Shown here one piece after another: positions 39,560 to 59,889 of a DNA stretch of 64,000 nucleotides; within the stretch, counting starts at the first letter, position 1; each line of letters opens with the position of its first letter. Position numbers and translations under genes: made by a program. The notes below the pieces were generated by a model, which saw only the letters and a program-made list of their open reading frames with translations, was not told where the DNA came from and made no database searches. Location of the stretch: NCBI GenBank assembly GCA_026545225.1, contig CM048845.1:117617033-117681032 (forward strand), in the 5' to 3' direction. The stretch is from Cornus controversa (taxonomy: Eukaryota; Streptophyta; Magnoliopsida; Cornales; Cornaceae).

Positions 39560-39850
39560 ATGAGTTATTGGCTCAGTGAGCTCAGCCGGTTGAAGGTGGT
39601 GGTTGACACTTCTTATATATGTGCAGACATGAGTTGATGGCTTAGTGGGATCAGTCGGTTGGAGGTGGTTGGTAGCACTTCCTACATATGTGCAGACATG
39701 AGTTGATGGCTTAGTGGTATAGTCGGTTGGAGGTGGTTGGTGGCACTTCCTACATATATGCAGACATGGGTACATGGCTTAGTGAGCTAAGTTATTTAGA
39801 GGTAGTTGTTGGCACTTCCTACACACGTGCTGACATGGTGGGTTAGTGGA
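39560..39850. repeat. ~70-bp tandem repeat, about four copies
   Basis: Units built from GAGGTGGTTGGTGGCACTTC, then ACATATGTGCAGACATGAGT, then GATGGCTTAGTGG and TCGGTT follow each other with a period near 70 bp. Divergence rises toward the right-hand unit. Frames through it on the minus strand are repetitive and not gene-like. Confidence 0.85.
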
Positions 39851-40904
39851 CAAATTGTTAGCAAACCACCCATGCAAGGTGGCATAATCTGATGGTGTCA
39901 ACACAACCCTAGGTGGATGGGGGTGTCATCCACCAACAAAATGGGTACTTACATTACCCATTAGGCAATATTTAAACAAAGTGTACTTTTCTTCCTTCTT
40001 GTCTTCCTCCAAATTTGGAGGGATGAAAATTTATGAAAGAAGAAGGATGACTCATCCATCCTCTTTTCTCTTTTTTCTTTGCATCCTCTCTACCAAACGA
40101 AGAAAATTTGCGATTCCCTTCTATCTTCCCTCCACTCCCATAAAGGAAACTCTGTAGTAACATTTGACATCCACATCTTAATCATTTAACTACATTAAGA
40201 TTGTTCTAGCATAGTTACAATTCTCATAGTTTGGAGTATTTGGGCACATATATACATGCAACACATTCACTCTGTCACACTTTTTGAATGCATGAAAATA
40301 ATTGGAATAGTTTGGCTTTGAGTTATCAATAGAATTATAGGAAAATGAACTTCCTCATGGATAATTGTTTTAGTGGATTACTATCTAGGTTGAATTTGAA
40401 TAATTTTGTTTTGAGTTTTGTGGCATATTTTCCATTTGTAGAGGACAAGTGCCGATTAAATGTGTTTTTCTTTTTGGGTTGGGGTGTTTGAGCACACAAA
40501 TATCCACGACATTGAAAAGCACACAGATATCCATGACATTGAACCTCCACTTAAATATTCAGTTTCATGATTTGTAAAACCCTGATTTTTTGCTACGATT
40601 TGGACTCTTTGACATGGAAATGAACATGTATTGGCTAAAGCCATGATGTGTGGCCTCTGTCGTTTAAGACAGAGGCCCATATGGCAGCATCATTTTTGAT
40701 TGGTATTTCCTTGAAAGAAAGAATTCCTCAAAAAAATTCCATGCAAATCAGCAAGAACATTCCACAGGAAACTTCATGTTTTCCAGGCTTTGCCTTGCGC
40801 TTTATTCCCAAGAAGTGCTCAACTTGAAAAAAGATATAGTATCAAAGTCTGTATTTGGTGCAGATGAATAATAAAATAATATATATATATATATATATAA
40901 ATTA
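39851..40904. other. Stretch without a recognisable gene
   Basis: Mostly AT-rich sequence with a short TTTCTTCCTTC-rich patch near 39990-40130 that mirrors the composition of the MITE at 14265. An AT microsatellite lies at about 40878-40898, just upstream of the PPR fragment. Confidence 0.4.
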
Positions 40905-41216
40905 AAGCCAGAGAGAGATGTTGTCTCCTGGACCTCACTAATTGCAGGGTTGATAGCTGATGGACATAGTAGTGATGATTTTAAGATGTTCTATGAGATG
41001 AGAAAGGAAGGTATTAGGCCAAATGAATTTACAATTGCTACTGTCTTGAAAGGTTGTTCAATGTGCTTGGATTTAGATTTTGGGGAACAGTTACATGCCG
41101 AAGTAATCAAATCTGTTGCATTTTCAATTTTTTTTGTTGGGTCTGCTCTTGTTGGCCTTTATGCAAAATGTGGTGAGATGGAAATTGCAAACAAAGTGTT
41201 CTTCTGCAAAATGTAA
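40905..41216 (+). pseudogene. PPR protein gene fragment (PLS type), pseudogene
   Basis: The frame reads KPERDVVSWTSLIAGLIADG, then MFYEMRKEGIRPNEFTIATV, LKGCSM and FGEQLHAEVIK, FVGSALVGLYAKCGEMEIAN, KVFFCKM and a stop. This is about three tandem pentatricopeptide motifs, as found in organelle RNA-binding proteins of the PLS class. Family members run 400-900 residues, whereas this piece has only about 100 codons. There is no upstream start, targeting peptide or downstream E/DYW tail, and microsatellite DNA abuts it. It looks like a duplicated or captured fragment that is no longer functional. Confidence 0.85.
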
Positions 41217-41299
41217 TTTATCTAGGACTCCAAACAGTCTTTCACCAGTTGTCCAGAGAATGATGAGTTTGGAGTGTTGTCTCATAATATTTATAGACT

Positions 41300-43430
41300 A
41301 GGAATACAACGGTATAAAACAGATTATGATAAAAATGAGAAATCACGTTCATAAAATCAGCAAAAAAATTAACAACAAATATTAGAAAAATCAGCTTCGC
41401 TATTTGAATAGGTTAAGAGGTTGGAATACCTTGGCATAAGTTTTCTAATTTCACTATTGAATAGCTTGAAATACCTTAGTATACACTAAACACGTTTTGT
41501 ACTGCTCTCTATGCTTCTATGAATGAGCTTCTATAAATATGTTGGAATGTTATTCGGTCCAATCATTTTATTATTATTATTAATTTTTTTTGCTGTGTCA
41601 TTTAATTATTTATGATTAATTTTATTTAAGATTAAATAGAATGACTTCTCCTGAGTTTGATCTAATTACACTGGAGGAAACTTTTCAAGAATTTTACACA
41701 AACTTCTCCTCTAGTCAAATTTGAGAGTGATTTTACCACTATACCCTTAATAATTTAATAATAAAAAAATAATAATTTATAAAATGACATCTTTGCCCAT
41801 ATTTCATTATGTGTACACCCTCTCATCTCCACTGACCAAATTCACAACCTCACCATCACCTAATTTACTCCGATCCATACCTTAAAAAAAAAAAAACAAG
41901 AGAGAAATTTCTACTGCCTCCTCCTCCTCTTCCACCACCACCACCACCACCACCACCGCAAAGTTCACCCTCTCATCTCCACTAATCAAGGTCCCAACCT
42001 CACCACAACTATGGCAACCACCACCACCACCCAATTAACCAAGGCCACCACCTCTCACCAACACCTCCACAACCATTACCCAATCTACTCCAATTCATAC
42101 ATTAAAATTAAAAGAAAAAACTGAAGAGGAATTTCATTACCACCGCCACCAAGCATTGTCTCTAGTTCAAAATTACCACACAAAATCCTAGAAAAATCAA
42201 AAACCCAATTCATATCAATATACATATATACATACATAATTTCAATTTCCATCATTGATAATAAAAAACCACACCAAAGCCTAGAAAAATGAAAATCCAA
42301 TTTGTATCAATATCCACATATTACATATGTATATATTTATAGAAAGAGAAGTGGCGGCAGAGAAGGAAAGAAAATGGCATCGTTGTGGCCACGATAAGTG
42401 CCGAAACGCTCGTCGTTGTCGGCGAATGAGACGATGTGATATTTGACACACAAGAAGAGGATGTCGCGCCCGTCAAGATTAGAGGAAGCCCTCGTCAAAC
42501 CTCACATCCACGACATCGATCGCTGACACACGCGACTGCTTGCACCGACACAAGTGAACTCGTTAGCAATCTTCCCACTTGGGCCATCATCGGGTTTGAT
42601 GCTGGTGGTGATGGCAACGATGCCGGAGTGACAACATATGTGTAGTAATTCACAGCTCGGGTGAGGAGGAAGTTCGCTGGGAGGGGCGAGAGATGGGAGA
42701 TGGCAACAAAGCTCTAGGGTTTGTGGTTTTAGATAGAGATTAGTGAGGTGATTTGCTAGGGTTTAAGGGTTGTGGATCACCTAATTATTAAGGCCACGTT
42801 TGGATTTGGGATAAATGTTCTCCACCGTGTTTGGGTAGAGAAAGAGATGGAAATGATACAATGTCATTAGGTGAAATAAAAGGGCACATAGAGAGCATTT
42901 TAATCATATTATGCTTAGGTAATTTCTTAAAATAGATGATATTGTAAAAGTTAAAAAGTAATTTCAAATGGTTGGATGGCATTTTAGTCAGATTATGTAT
43001 ATTTTTTTGTAAGGAGAGAAATATTAGCAACAAGTTGTGAAAATTTTAGTGTAATAAGACCAAACCAATTGTATTTAACCCTTCTATTTACTACCCTCAA
43101 GTAAATTCATTACTTTCCATTTAATCATATTCACAAAGTTATTTCTTTAACCTCAATTAGTGAAATTCATTTTTTTTTTTTTTTTTATCGTTGTTCGGTA
43201 ATTAGTACCTCTAAAGCAATGGTAAAGTATTGAATAACTCTTGGACCATATCTCCCTGCACATCTAAATAATGATAAATTAATATTTTTTGTAATTAAAA
43301 AAAATAAAAATAAAAATTTTCATCTGAGGTATCAATGTGTCATCCCTCGCTAGTCAATAATTTCTCCTAAAGCAACCTATTTGATTGAAGTTTGAGTTAC
43401 CTATTGCAGAGGATTACGTACCCACGCCAC
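41300..43430. other. Non-genic stretch with CCACCA-rich tract
   Basis: A CCACCACCACC tract lies at about 41934-41960 and again near 42020-42040. The 41640-42790 region starts with ACTTCTCCTGAGTTTGATC and TTACAC words similar to ends of plant TIR elements, but a matching far end was not established. Frames at 42436-42645 show no motif. A T-run lies near 43170-43186. Confidence 0.4.
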
Positions 43431-43671
43431 GGGACATTTATAATTTTATATAATTTTACATTTTTCCATCTTTCTTCATTACGCTTTTCAATCTCGTTGG
43501 GTCGAACTCAAAGTATCTGACGATTCAATTCACCAAATTAAACATTTCGTGCTCGAAATTGTTTCCTAATTTCGTACATGTATAATCTCAACAACCGAGA
43601 ATCCTAATTCGAAAGGAGACGAAGATCACCGAACAAAAACAAGAGGGAGGCGAAAGCGGAAAGAGAGAGGT

Positions 43672-52434
<8,763 letters not shown>

Positions 52435-53230
52435 TAAAATGTTGAATGGTATGTGGCCTTTGATCCTTCCCTTAGCAGTGCTGTGTCATACTGTCATTGC
52501 ATACTGAAAGTCTTTGTGATTGCTATTCATCTTTATGTATTCTTCTTCTGTTATTTCGTGCAAGTACTCCTTTAGGCAAAGCCTTGGGTGCTGCTTGTGA
52601 ACTCGTGGAACAATTTTGTGTGCTTGTATGACATATATGTGTGTATTCTTGGCATATTTAGGGTTTAGTTGGATGACTGTTTTCAAGCTCTTATGAAGAC
52701 TCAAACCACCCGGTTCTATAATATGACATCCAACATAATTAACTAATTTAGCTATCATCAATTTCAATAATGTATATATTCTTCTTCGAGATTTATAATG
52801 CTGTCACTTCTATAAGTAGATACTGTCTAATTGACTGTATTTTGTAGCTCCTGGAAACACATAATGTTGTAATACATTAAGTAGATACTGTGTAATTGAC
52901 TGTATTTTATATATATCTATGGAAACACATAACGTTGTAATACATTGAACTGAGCCTCAGTACAAGGACCCTTTTTTATTCTTCTTCTTCTGTGACTTAA
53001 TGCTATGCTGTTTTTGATTAATGTGGTTGATTTTGGTTGGACACATTTTTTTTGCAGGGGTTCGGTGTTGTACAGTTAATTGGTGTTAAAGCAGCAGGTA
53101 CTGCTTAGAGGAATGAACATCATGATGTAAAATGTTAATTGTACAGTTATGTAATGAATTATACGGTTTCTCTATCTTTTCTCAACATGTAGTTGGCAAA
53201 GATCTTCTGTAACTAAATATAATGATTAAT
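52435..53230 (+). other. 3' untranslated region of the UPF0183 gene with a probable 3'UTR intron
   Basis: Fourteen bases after the stop codon, TGAATG is followed by a strong donor GTATGT at 52449. A C/T-rich tract and TTTGCAG close the putative intron at 53057, giving a 609-bp 3'UTR intron. The second UTR exon begins GGGGTTCGG at 53058. The 3' end probably lies near 53150-53240. The intron contains a ~67-bp tandem duplication (about 52813-52945). The short stop-to-junction distance would avoid nonsense-mediated decay. Confidence 0.65.
52813..52945. repeat. ~67-bp tandem duplication
   Basis: TAAGTAGATACTGTSTAATTG ... AAACACATAAYGTTGTAATA is present twice in succession, inside the putative 3'UTR intron of the UPF0183 gene. 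Confidence 0.9.
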
Positions 53231-53550
53231 TTGCTTTTTATAAAGGTAATTAAGGTTTCAATTCATCTCCTTGCTAAAAGCTTGTCTCCCCCATCCACAA
53301 CCACACATACAAAAACACAAATAAAATATAATTAGTTGCTAGGTAGGCCTGCGGGTTTTTGGTTGTAGACCTGTTGGTGTTTATAGGGTGGAGTTTGTCA
53401 CTACTTCAGTTAGGCAGTTTGTTTATAGGGTGGAGTTTGTCACTACTTCAGTTGGGCAGTTTCCTAGCGAATTAAAATTGTTCAAATCTAGTATAGCCAC
53501 GCTCGATCTTCTCATGAACTTGTTATACAAAGTGTGCGCATTGGATAATA
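53231..53550. other. Interval between convergent genes, with a 41-bp tandem duplication
   Basis: Between the 3' ends of the UPF0183 and pectinesterase genes, TTTATAGGGTGGAGTTTGTC followed by ACTACTTCAGTTRGGCAG occurs twice (about 53379-53461). The two 3'UTRs probably meet or overlap here. No gene is seen. Confidence 0.7.
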
Positions 53551-55272
53551 TCACAAGTCTGTAAGCCATTCATAGCCGTAAATAAAATCAAGTGAAATAA
53601 ATGGTTCGGCCTCTTGTTGGGTGAGCACCCTGGACCATGACACCCTCCCTTGAAAATCAGCCCCTGGTCCTGAACACTTGAATTCTCCGTAAAATACAGT
53701 CCTGCAAAGGAATGTGGTTATTGTTTGAATTAGTTATGAAAAGCTCAACAGATAATATAGTGCAGTGTTAGGCTCTGAATCTAAAACATTCGTGAAGGTA
53801 ATCTAATAGACCATATCAGTTCCTTAGCATTTGACAGTGTCATATGCCTCCAGTGTCTGTTTGTGTGTGTGTGCGTGAGAGAGAGAGAGAGAGAGAGAGA
53901 GAGATACATAGCAGTATACATTTCCCTGTTCTTATCTCCCCAATCAGACCATCCTCTAGGAGTGATGATTCTGTCCATGTAAGTGTAAGCAAAAACAACC
54001 CTAGAGAAAGTGCCCCATGCCCTGCCCAAGTAGAGGGCACCTGACCCAGTGACCTTGCAGTGGATGAAGGAAAAGCCGGTTTCTTCAAGCAAGCTCTCCC
54101 TCTTCTGGGCTGTCAAGGCCCCATAGCTGTTGGTAATGGCATGCAGATGGCAGTGTTGATAGAGGGAGCGACCGTTCCCAAATATGAAATCCACAGAACC
54201 TTGGATATAACAGTCCCTGAAGTAATGCCTGCCTGTGTGATCGTAAAGGGTGTCTTGTGCTCCAATAAACTTGCAACCTATAAAAGCTGCTGTATCCGCT
54301 GAGATTCGTAGCGCCACTGCTTGCTTTCCTAATGCCCCTGATGGTGGCGATGGTGCTTTGTTCTGTAATCAAACATATAATCATATTTTTGCACTATGCA
54401 TCTTTGTTTGCAGGATTGTAGTCTTTTGTTTTATAGTCAAATGCAATCTTAGGCCATTGACATGCAGGATTGTAGTCTTTTGTTTTATAGTCTAATGCAA
54501 TCTTAGGCCATTGGCATGCCTGCCTGTTCTTGACTATGCTGACTCATGTGAGCATGTCATTTTATTGAATTGGCATTACTAACCTTGAAGGTGATGTTCT
54601 TTGCAATGAAGTAAGGAGAATTAATGGCGACCGTTGCAGAATCAAAGGTACCCAATGGTTGCCCATTCTGTCCGGTCCGATCTGCTGTGTCGTCCCACTC
54701 GATAATGGTCTTGTCTGCACCTGCTCCTTCCACGCTAATGTAAGCCATGGTCATAGGAACCTCAACCTTCTCCCTGAATTTTCCATCCAATTTACAAACA
54801 TTTTTAATCAGACAGGTTTAATCCATTACTAGTCAATCTTCGTATACATATAAACACTTGAACAAAACCAACAAATACATAAAAAAAAAGTGAAGTAGAT
54901 TTACTCTATCTATTACCTGTAAATACCTGCACTAACTGAGATAACCACTCGGCAGTTATTGATAATTGGAAGAGAATTTATGGCTTTTTGCACTGTAACA
55001 AAATCTCCTAAACTTGGGTTTTTATTCACTTTTATGGTTAAGCAAGGCTTGAACTTGTTCTTTGCTTTCTGAAAGAGGGAATCGTTGAAAGAACCCATTT
55101 TTTTAACCAAATTTTGATGGGCTTGTTCAATAACAACCAACCCATTTGGATTATAAGATGGACTCGTGCTTTGGATCAATAATATCAACAAAAAGAGCTT
55201 CAATATCATTGTAAACTCTATGGACATGGACAAGGTAACAGTACTTTTGGGTTTCTTGAGTGAGGAGAACAA
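53551..55272 (-). CDS. Pectin methylesterase without PMEI pro-domain, 4 exons, 379 aa
   Basis: Exons in coding order: 55272-54917, 54773-54584, 54362-53920, 53701-53551. They total 1140 nt, all GT-AG and in phase. The enzyme demethylates cell-wall homogalacturonan. All the family signatures are present: GIYREKV, QAVALR (Q196), GAQDTLYD (Q218, D219), DFIFG (D240) and LGRAWG (R296, W298), so the catalytic Asp pair and Arg are kept. A hydrophobic signal peptide ([18 protein letters not shown]) lies near residues 22-39. Met16 or Met22 may be the true start, because the first 15 residues are not hydrophobic. The short N-terminus lacks the inhibitor-like pro-region, which makes it a group II enzyme similar to Arabidopsis PME53 in size. 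The last exon ends [14 protein letters not shown]. Confidence 0.95.
53877..53904. repeat. (GA)n microsatellite beside a splice donor
   Basis: A GA run of about 14 units lies in the last intron of the pectinesterase gene, about 15 bases inside the donor at 53919. On the coding strand it reads as CT. Confidence 0.95.
54410..54519. repeat. ~55-bp tandem duplication in a pectinesterase intron
   Basis: Two successive copies of TGCAGGATTGTAGTCTTTTG ... AATCTTAGGCCATTG lie in the second intron of the pectinesterase gene. They differ at two or three positions. Each copy includes a TGCAG word that could act as a cryptic acceptor only on the other strand. Confidence 0.9.
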
Positions 55273-55762
55273 GATATAGTGAATGTGGATCTGAAATTAG
55301 TTACTTATTTGTCAAGCTGTGGTTTCTACTTTCTAGTGTCTGTATTGGTCTGCTGGGGAGGTGTGAGGATTTATATATGCATACATGTTATATACTGTAA
55401 TAAATATACATATACGACTCTGCAAAAATATCCAATAAATAAGTTTGAACATATATATATATATATAGGTCATATAGTGCTAAAGCTGCTCATGTTGTAA
55501 GAGAGAGCAAAGAGAATGGTATATTTTGGGGAAGAGGCGTGGTAGATGATGACAAAAGGTAGTTATGAGGATGACCATGTTCATGATGGAGATGCTGCAT
55601 AAGCAGTAGAAAAAGATGGCAACATGCATTGCATGGTCACTTCAATAATCAATAGTAGGGAACAGTAGGCTTGTTTGTTTTTCCGACTAGATATCCTCGG
55701 AGAGAATTAGGTAAGCTCAGTTTCATTAGGCAAATGATTGACCCACGACAACATAAACTTAG
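55273..55762 (-). promoter_or_regulatory. Upstream region of the pectinesterase gene
   Basis: The segment holds TATATATATATATA near 55450-55468 and several other TATA-like words. No single TATA box can be chosen, and no specific factor site is claimed. Confidence 0.35.
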
Positions 55763-57667
55763 AGCCCGTTTAACATGCTTTTGTCCAAAACAGGGCAAGT
55801 GTTTTGTTACGAAAGTATTTTAAATAGAATTAAAATCACGTTGACAAGAAAAATATATTTTTAAGTTTTTTAAAACTCCAATTGTTGACAAAAAAATTGA
55901 AGCAAAAATTAAGAAATATATTTGACATGAATATGTTTGTGTGTTTTGTTTTAAAATATTTATATTATTATATATAATTAAAATTTATTATAATTTACAA
56001 TTAATGTTATTTGTAAATACAATTTGTAGAGATAATTTTTATTTTTATTTTTTAACAACAATTCAAATTATGTTATTCTCATAAATCAACCCAGCACAAG
56101 TCTAAATATATTTACATTTCAAACAAAATAAAAACAACACAACTTTCCAATATATATTATTACAATTTGCTCTAAATAACAACAATCCAAAAAGTTTGAA
56201 AAATAACAACTCTCTTTGCTTTACATTGTTCCAAAATCTGTACAACAACCAAACACAATCAGAACTCCACCCAAAGCCATATATATTCTCGTCAAGCCTT
56301 GTACAAATAACATGATCTAAATAAAAGAAGAGTTAAAAGCATAAAAAAAAAAAAAAGGTAAATTTGAATCTAAAGCTCACCGATCACAAAAATAAATCTC
56401 AATCCATTTTTATATTTTTTAAAGAGTTCAAAAGTACAAAGTTCCATAATTGTTATTATATATGTACAAGTGAAAAGTTTCAATCTTAACACAACCAAGA
56501 GATATTCCAACAAACTCAAACTGTAAAAGCTTCACCTCAAAGCATTCAAATTGAGACTCTAAGCAGCCAAATATAACCGAAAACAAAGTAAAACAATTTA
56601 GCCAAAACACTTACTAAAGAACTCAAAAAAGAAAAATTATATTAATAAAGATAAATAAATAAAAATTATATTAATAAAGATATATCAGCGCAAACATATC
56701 TATGAACTAATAGTCTAATATGTATAAAAGAAGTGAAGTCAGTGATTTACCTATTCATTATGATCACAAGCTAAATGAGATGTAATAAATCCAGCTCCTC
56801 CAGTATTTCAAAAGCAATGACAATTGTCATTATTAGGAAAGAAAATATTTTTCATATTCCAAAAATAATAAAATATTTTTCAATTCCTAATAAACAGAGA
56901 AATAGATCAGTTAATAATGAGTCACTGCGCCTCCTTTAGCCAAGGAATTAGGTTCAAGTTAGGCAATCTAAGGTGTCCATTCTAAATAAAATGTTAGAGC
57001 ACTAGATCATAATATTTACATAAATATGATAATATTTATGTAAATATGATTACAATATTTACATATATGATCATACTATTTACATAAATATGATTACAAA
57101 TCCCCATATAAACAATGATGAAACTTAATAAAAAATAAATTTTAAAAAATAAACAGTCTCCATTTTACAGAAGAGCGGAGAGAAAAGTGACAAGTGAGTG
57201 GGAGAGAAGTGAAAACCCAAATTAAACGAAATCCTAGAGTTTCAGCTTGTCAAAAATATGAAATGGGAGAACGGTAACATACCTCAAGCGCAAGTGGAAG
57301 CTTTGATTTGCACAAGTCCTTCGCAAAAATGGCCAGAAGCTAGAGTTTAGTTTGAATCGGCACAAATCGCCTCTTGTTGCCAGACCAAAGTCTGGGTAGA
57401 GGAGAGAGAAATAGGGCGAAAAATGAACTAGGATTTTGATTTTATAGCTTTTTCGCTTATGTTTCAAGTGTGTTAGATATTAAACCGCTGCCATGTAAAA
57501 CATTAAAAAACACTAATTTAGTGTTTCTATTTTGGCCCAAAAAAACTCAAACATTTTGATAGTGTACAAAACAAACAGTTGGCCTAGAACATGTTTTGGG
57601 CTCCGAATCTGCTACAAAGCCTGTCCAAAAATAAAAACACAAAAACAAAGTGATACCAAACAGGCCT
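55763..57667. mobile_element. Possible TIR element with GGCCTGTTTGGTA-type end
   Basis: The right end, inverted, reads AAGGCCTGTTTGGTATCAC and the left reads AGCCCGTTTAACATGCTTTTG. These are imperfect inverted ends of a kind common in plant hAT or PIF MITEs. The 1.9 kb body is AT-rich and has no transposase frame. Boundaries and superfamily are uncertain, and it may be two elements. Confidence 0.45.
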
Positions 57668-58500
57668 TATATCTAGGAGAATAGTTTTTTTTAATTATTT
57701 TTATTAAACCAAAGTAAAAAATTAAGATAAAATGGTGTTTATTTATTTGGAACAAGATAACAATGGTACTGACATCGAAAAAGATACAATACACTCCATG
57801 TAAATACACCGAATAAATCTGAATTATTCGTGTTGTATACGCATGACTAAGATTCACTCGGTGTATCAGGCGTATTGACATTAACATGAGATAAAATGGT
57901 GTTTTATTTATTTATTTAGAACGAGATAACAATGATATGATATGTCTCACATGGACATGAGAGCATCTAGTATAACTGTATAGCACAACTATATCGGATC
58001 TCTAGCAAATATGTACAGTCGTATGGGACTTGTTATAATGTAGACCTCATAGTTTCACGGCTCTTTGCAACTTGTTGGCGATTGTCGAATGTCTTTGAAT
58101 GATTATTTGCAATTTTTTTTCCTTTTTGGTTTTATCATTTCAATTTATTTTTTGAGTTCACCTCTTTGTTTTTTGTTTATTTTTATTGTTTTTTTAGCCC
58201 GACTCTTTGGTTGTTTATTTTTCTTTTTTGGTTTTTTTTATTTGAATTTGTTTTTTCTTTTTTGGTTCTTTTATTTAAATTTGTTTTTTGAGGTCGCTTC
58301 TTTGGCCTATTTTTAATTATATATATATTTTTATGAGAAGCAAACAATTGAAAAAAAAAAAAAGAAGGGTCACATAGTGGATGACCTGGTAAAATTGAGG
58401 TGCTCTCCACAATTCTTCGGAACAAACAAGAATGTTTTGGTTTGGATATTGACGTGATTATAATGAAATATTAAATTTATTTTGGCACTTCAAAGACATC
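57668..58500. other. AT-rich stretch upstream of the tRNA gene
   Basis: A T-rich low-complexity block at 58100-58310 repeats TTTTTTGGTTT-like words and gives a Phe-rich open frame that I do not regard as a gene. No gene is seen. Confidence 0.45.
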
Positions 58501-58572
58501 TCCGTTGTAGTCTAGGTGGTTAGGATACTCGGCTCTCACCCGAGAGACCCGGGTTCAAGTCCCGGCAACGGA
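58501..58572 (+). tRNA. tRNA-Glu (anticodon CTC)
   Basis: A 72-nt cloverleaf has acceptor stem TCCGTTG/CAACGGA and D arm GTCTAGGTGGTTAGGATA (box A). The anticodon arm CTCGG-CTCTCAC-CCGAG has CTC at the centre, and the T arm is CGGGTTCAAGTCCCG (box B). Every stem pairs fully. It has no intron. A run of five T at 58578-58582 supplies the RNA polymerase III stop. Confidence 0.97.
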
Positions 58573-58577
58573 AATTC

Positions 58578-58582
58578 TTTTT
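58578..58582 (+). terminator. RNA polymerase III terminator of tRNA-Glu
   Basis: Five T residues lie six bases after the tRNA 3' end. Confidence 0.85.
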
Positions 58583-59889
58583 GCCTCAAGGCTGCAGGGT
58601 TTGGAATTTTTAGATAAACCATTAAACCCATCTCATCTTAAGCATCCTCTGAGCATCTACCATTTCAACTTGACACACTAATAACCACTATCTTAAAATC
58701 TTTTGTTATTATTATTATTATTTTTTATTTTTTCTTTCAAAAGATTAATTACAGTGTTCTGCACACGCTACACAATTATCTGATTCATGGGTAAAGCAAA
58801 AACCCTGAATATCATCATATTGAACTATGTATTATACTCTCGTTTTAGCGATTATGCAAATACCATCATCACATCATCAGAGAGAGTAGTTGCCTCATTC
58901 AGCATCAACATCAGTATCAGGTTTCTGTACATTTTCTTGGCTTTGTTCATCACCCTCAACACACAATTTCACATCTACTAGGGAAGTAGTTTGAGAGAAA
59001 ATGGTGGTTTGCCATGAAACAGGTTATCATTTCACATTCAAGGTCAACTAGTACACAACATCCACAAATGAAAGCTCTTATGCAACCACAGTAATCTAGA
59101 TTGCAATGTTGGTTGTTCACATCCATTCCATAGTCGAGGATTACCTAAAACCTAACCTCCTCTTGAGGTTAATTGCACAAAGAGGCTACTCTCATCGTCC
59201 TCAATCGTACCAAACAATCGTCACTCTTGTAATGTGCGAGAGAGAAATAATGCCATAAAAAGGGACTCTTCATCACTAGTGGATAGACGAACCACAATCG
59301 TTTAATGATTTAATCAATCCACCCTTGCAAATGTACAAACAATATATCTATATCCCCTCATAAAACTAATGGGGTGGCTCATTCTTGGCTCGATCAACCT
59401 ATACTCGTGGTTATCTCAAAAATTCACTCCAGTACTCACATGTAGTAGTATTCCAGTCCTCGGACGTAATGTTCAAAAACAGATTGATCATGGAACAAAA
59501 AACTAGAAAGTTTTATGCAACAATTCAGCAATCATTTCAAGCTTTACTATGGATCTTTAACTATGTCAACAAGTCTCTAAGTGCAGGTTTCAATGCCATT
59601 GTAACATCTGTTCAATGCCTGCATATTAGAGCACTAGCAAAAATTTCAGATAGATACAAATGATTAGCGTGCTATTCACTGCACTCAGTTACAGTCTTAT
59701 TATCTGCAATAGATAGTACCAATGCTGTCCATATGTTGTCTAAATGACTCAGCTTCATTGACGAAATACCTACTCCCGCAAGCCTCAAAGACCATAATGC
59801 CCGCTTTTAAGAAAAAAGTGAGAATGAGGTAAGAAAATAGGTGGCATGCAAATTGGCAGCAGAGGAAGCACAGATGCAACTCTGCTCAG
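58583..59889. other. Stretch without a recognised gene; probable 3' flank of the B-box gene
   Basis: No open frame shows a family motif. The right part (about 59400-59889) may include the 3' untranslated region of the minus-strand B-box gene, but no polyadenylation site could be fixed. Confidence 0.4.

Noticed and set aside
58065-58316. Phe-rich 83-codon frame resembling membrane segments
   Set aside because: It is translation of a T-rich low-complexity repeat.
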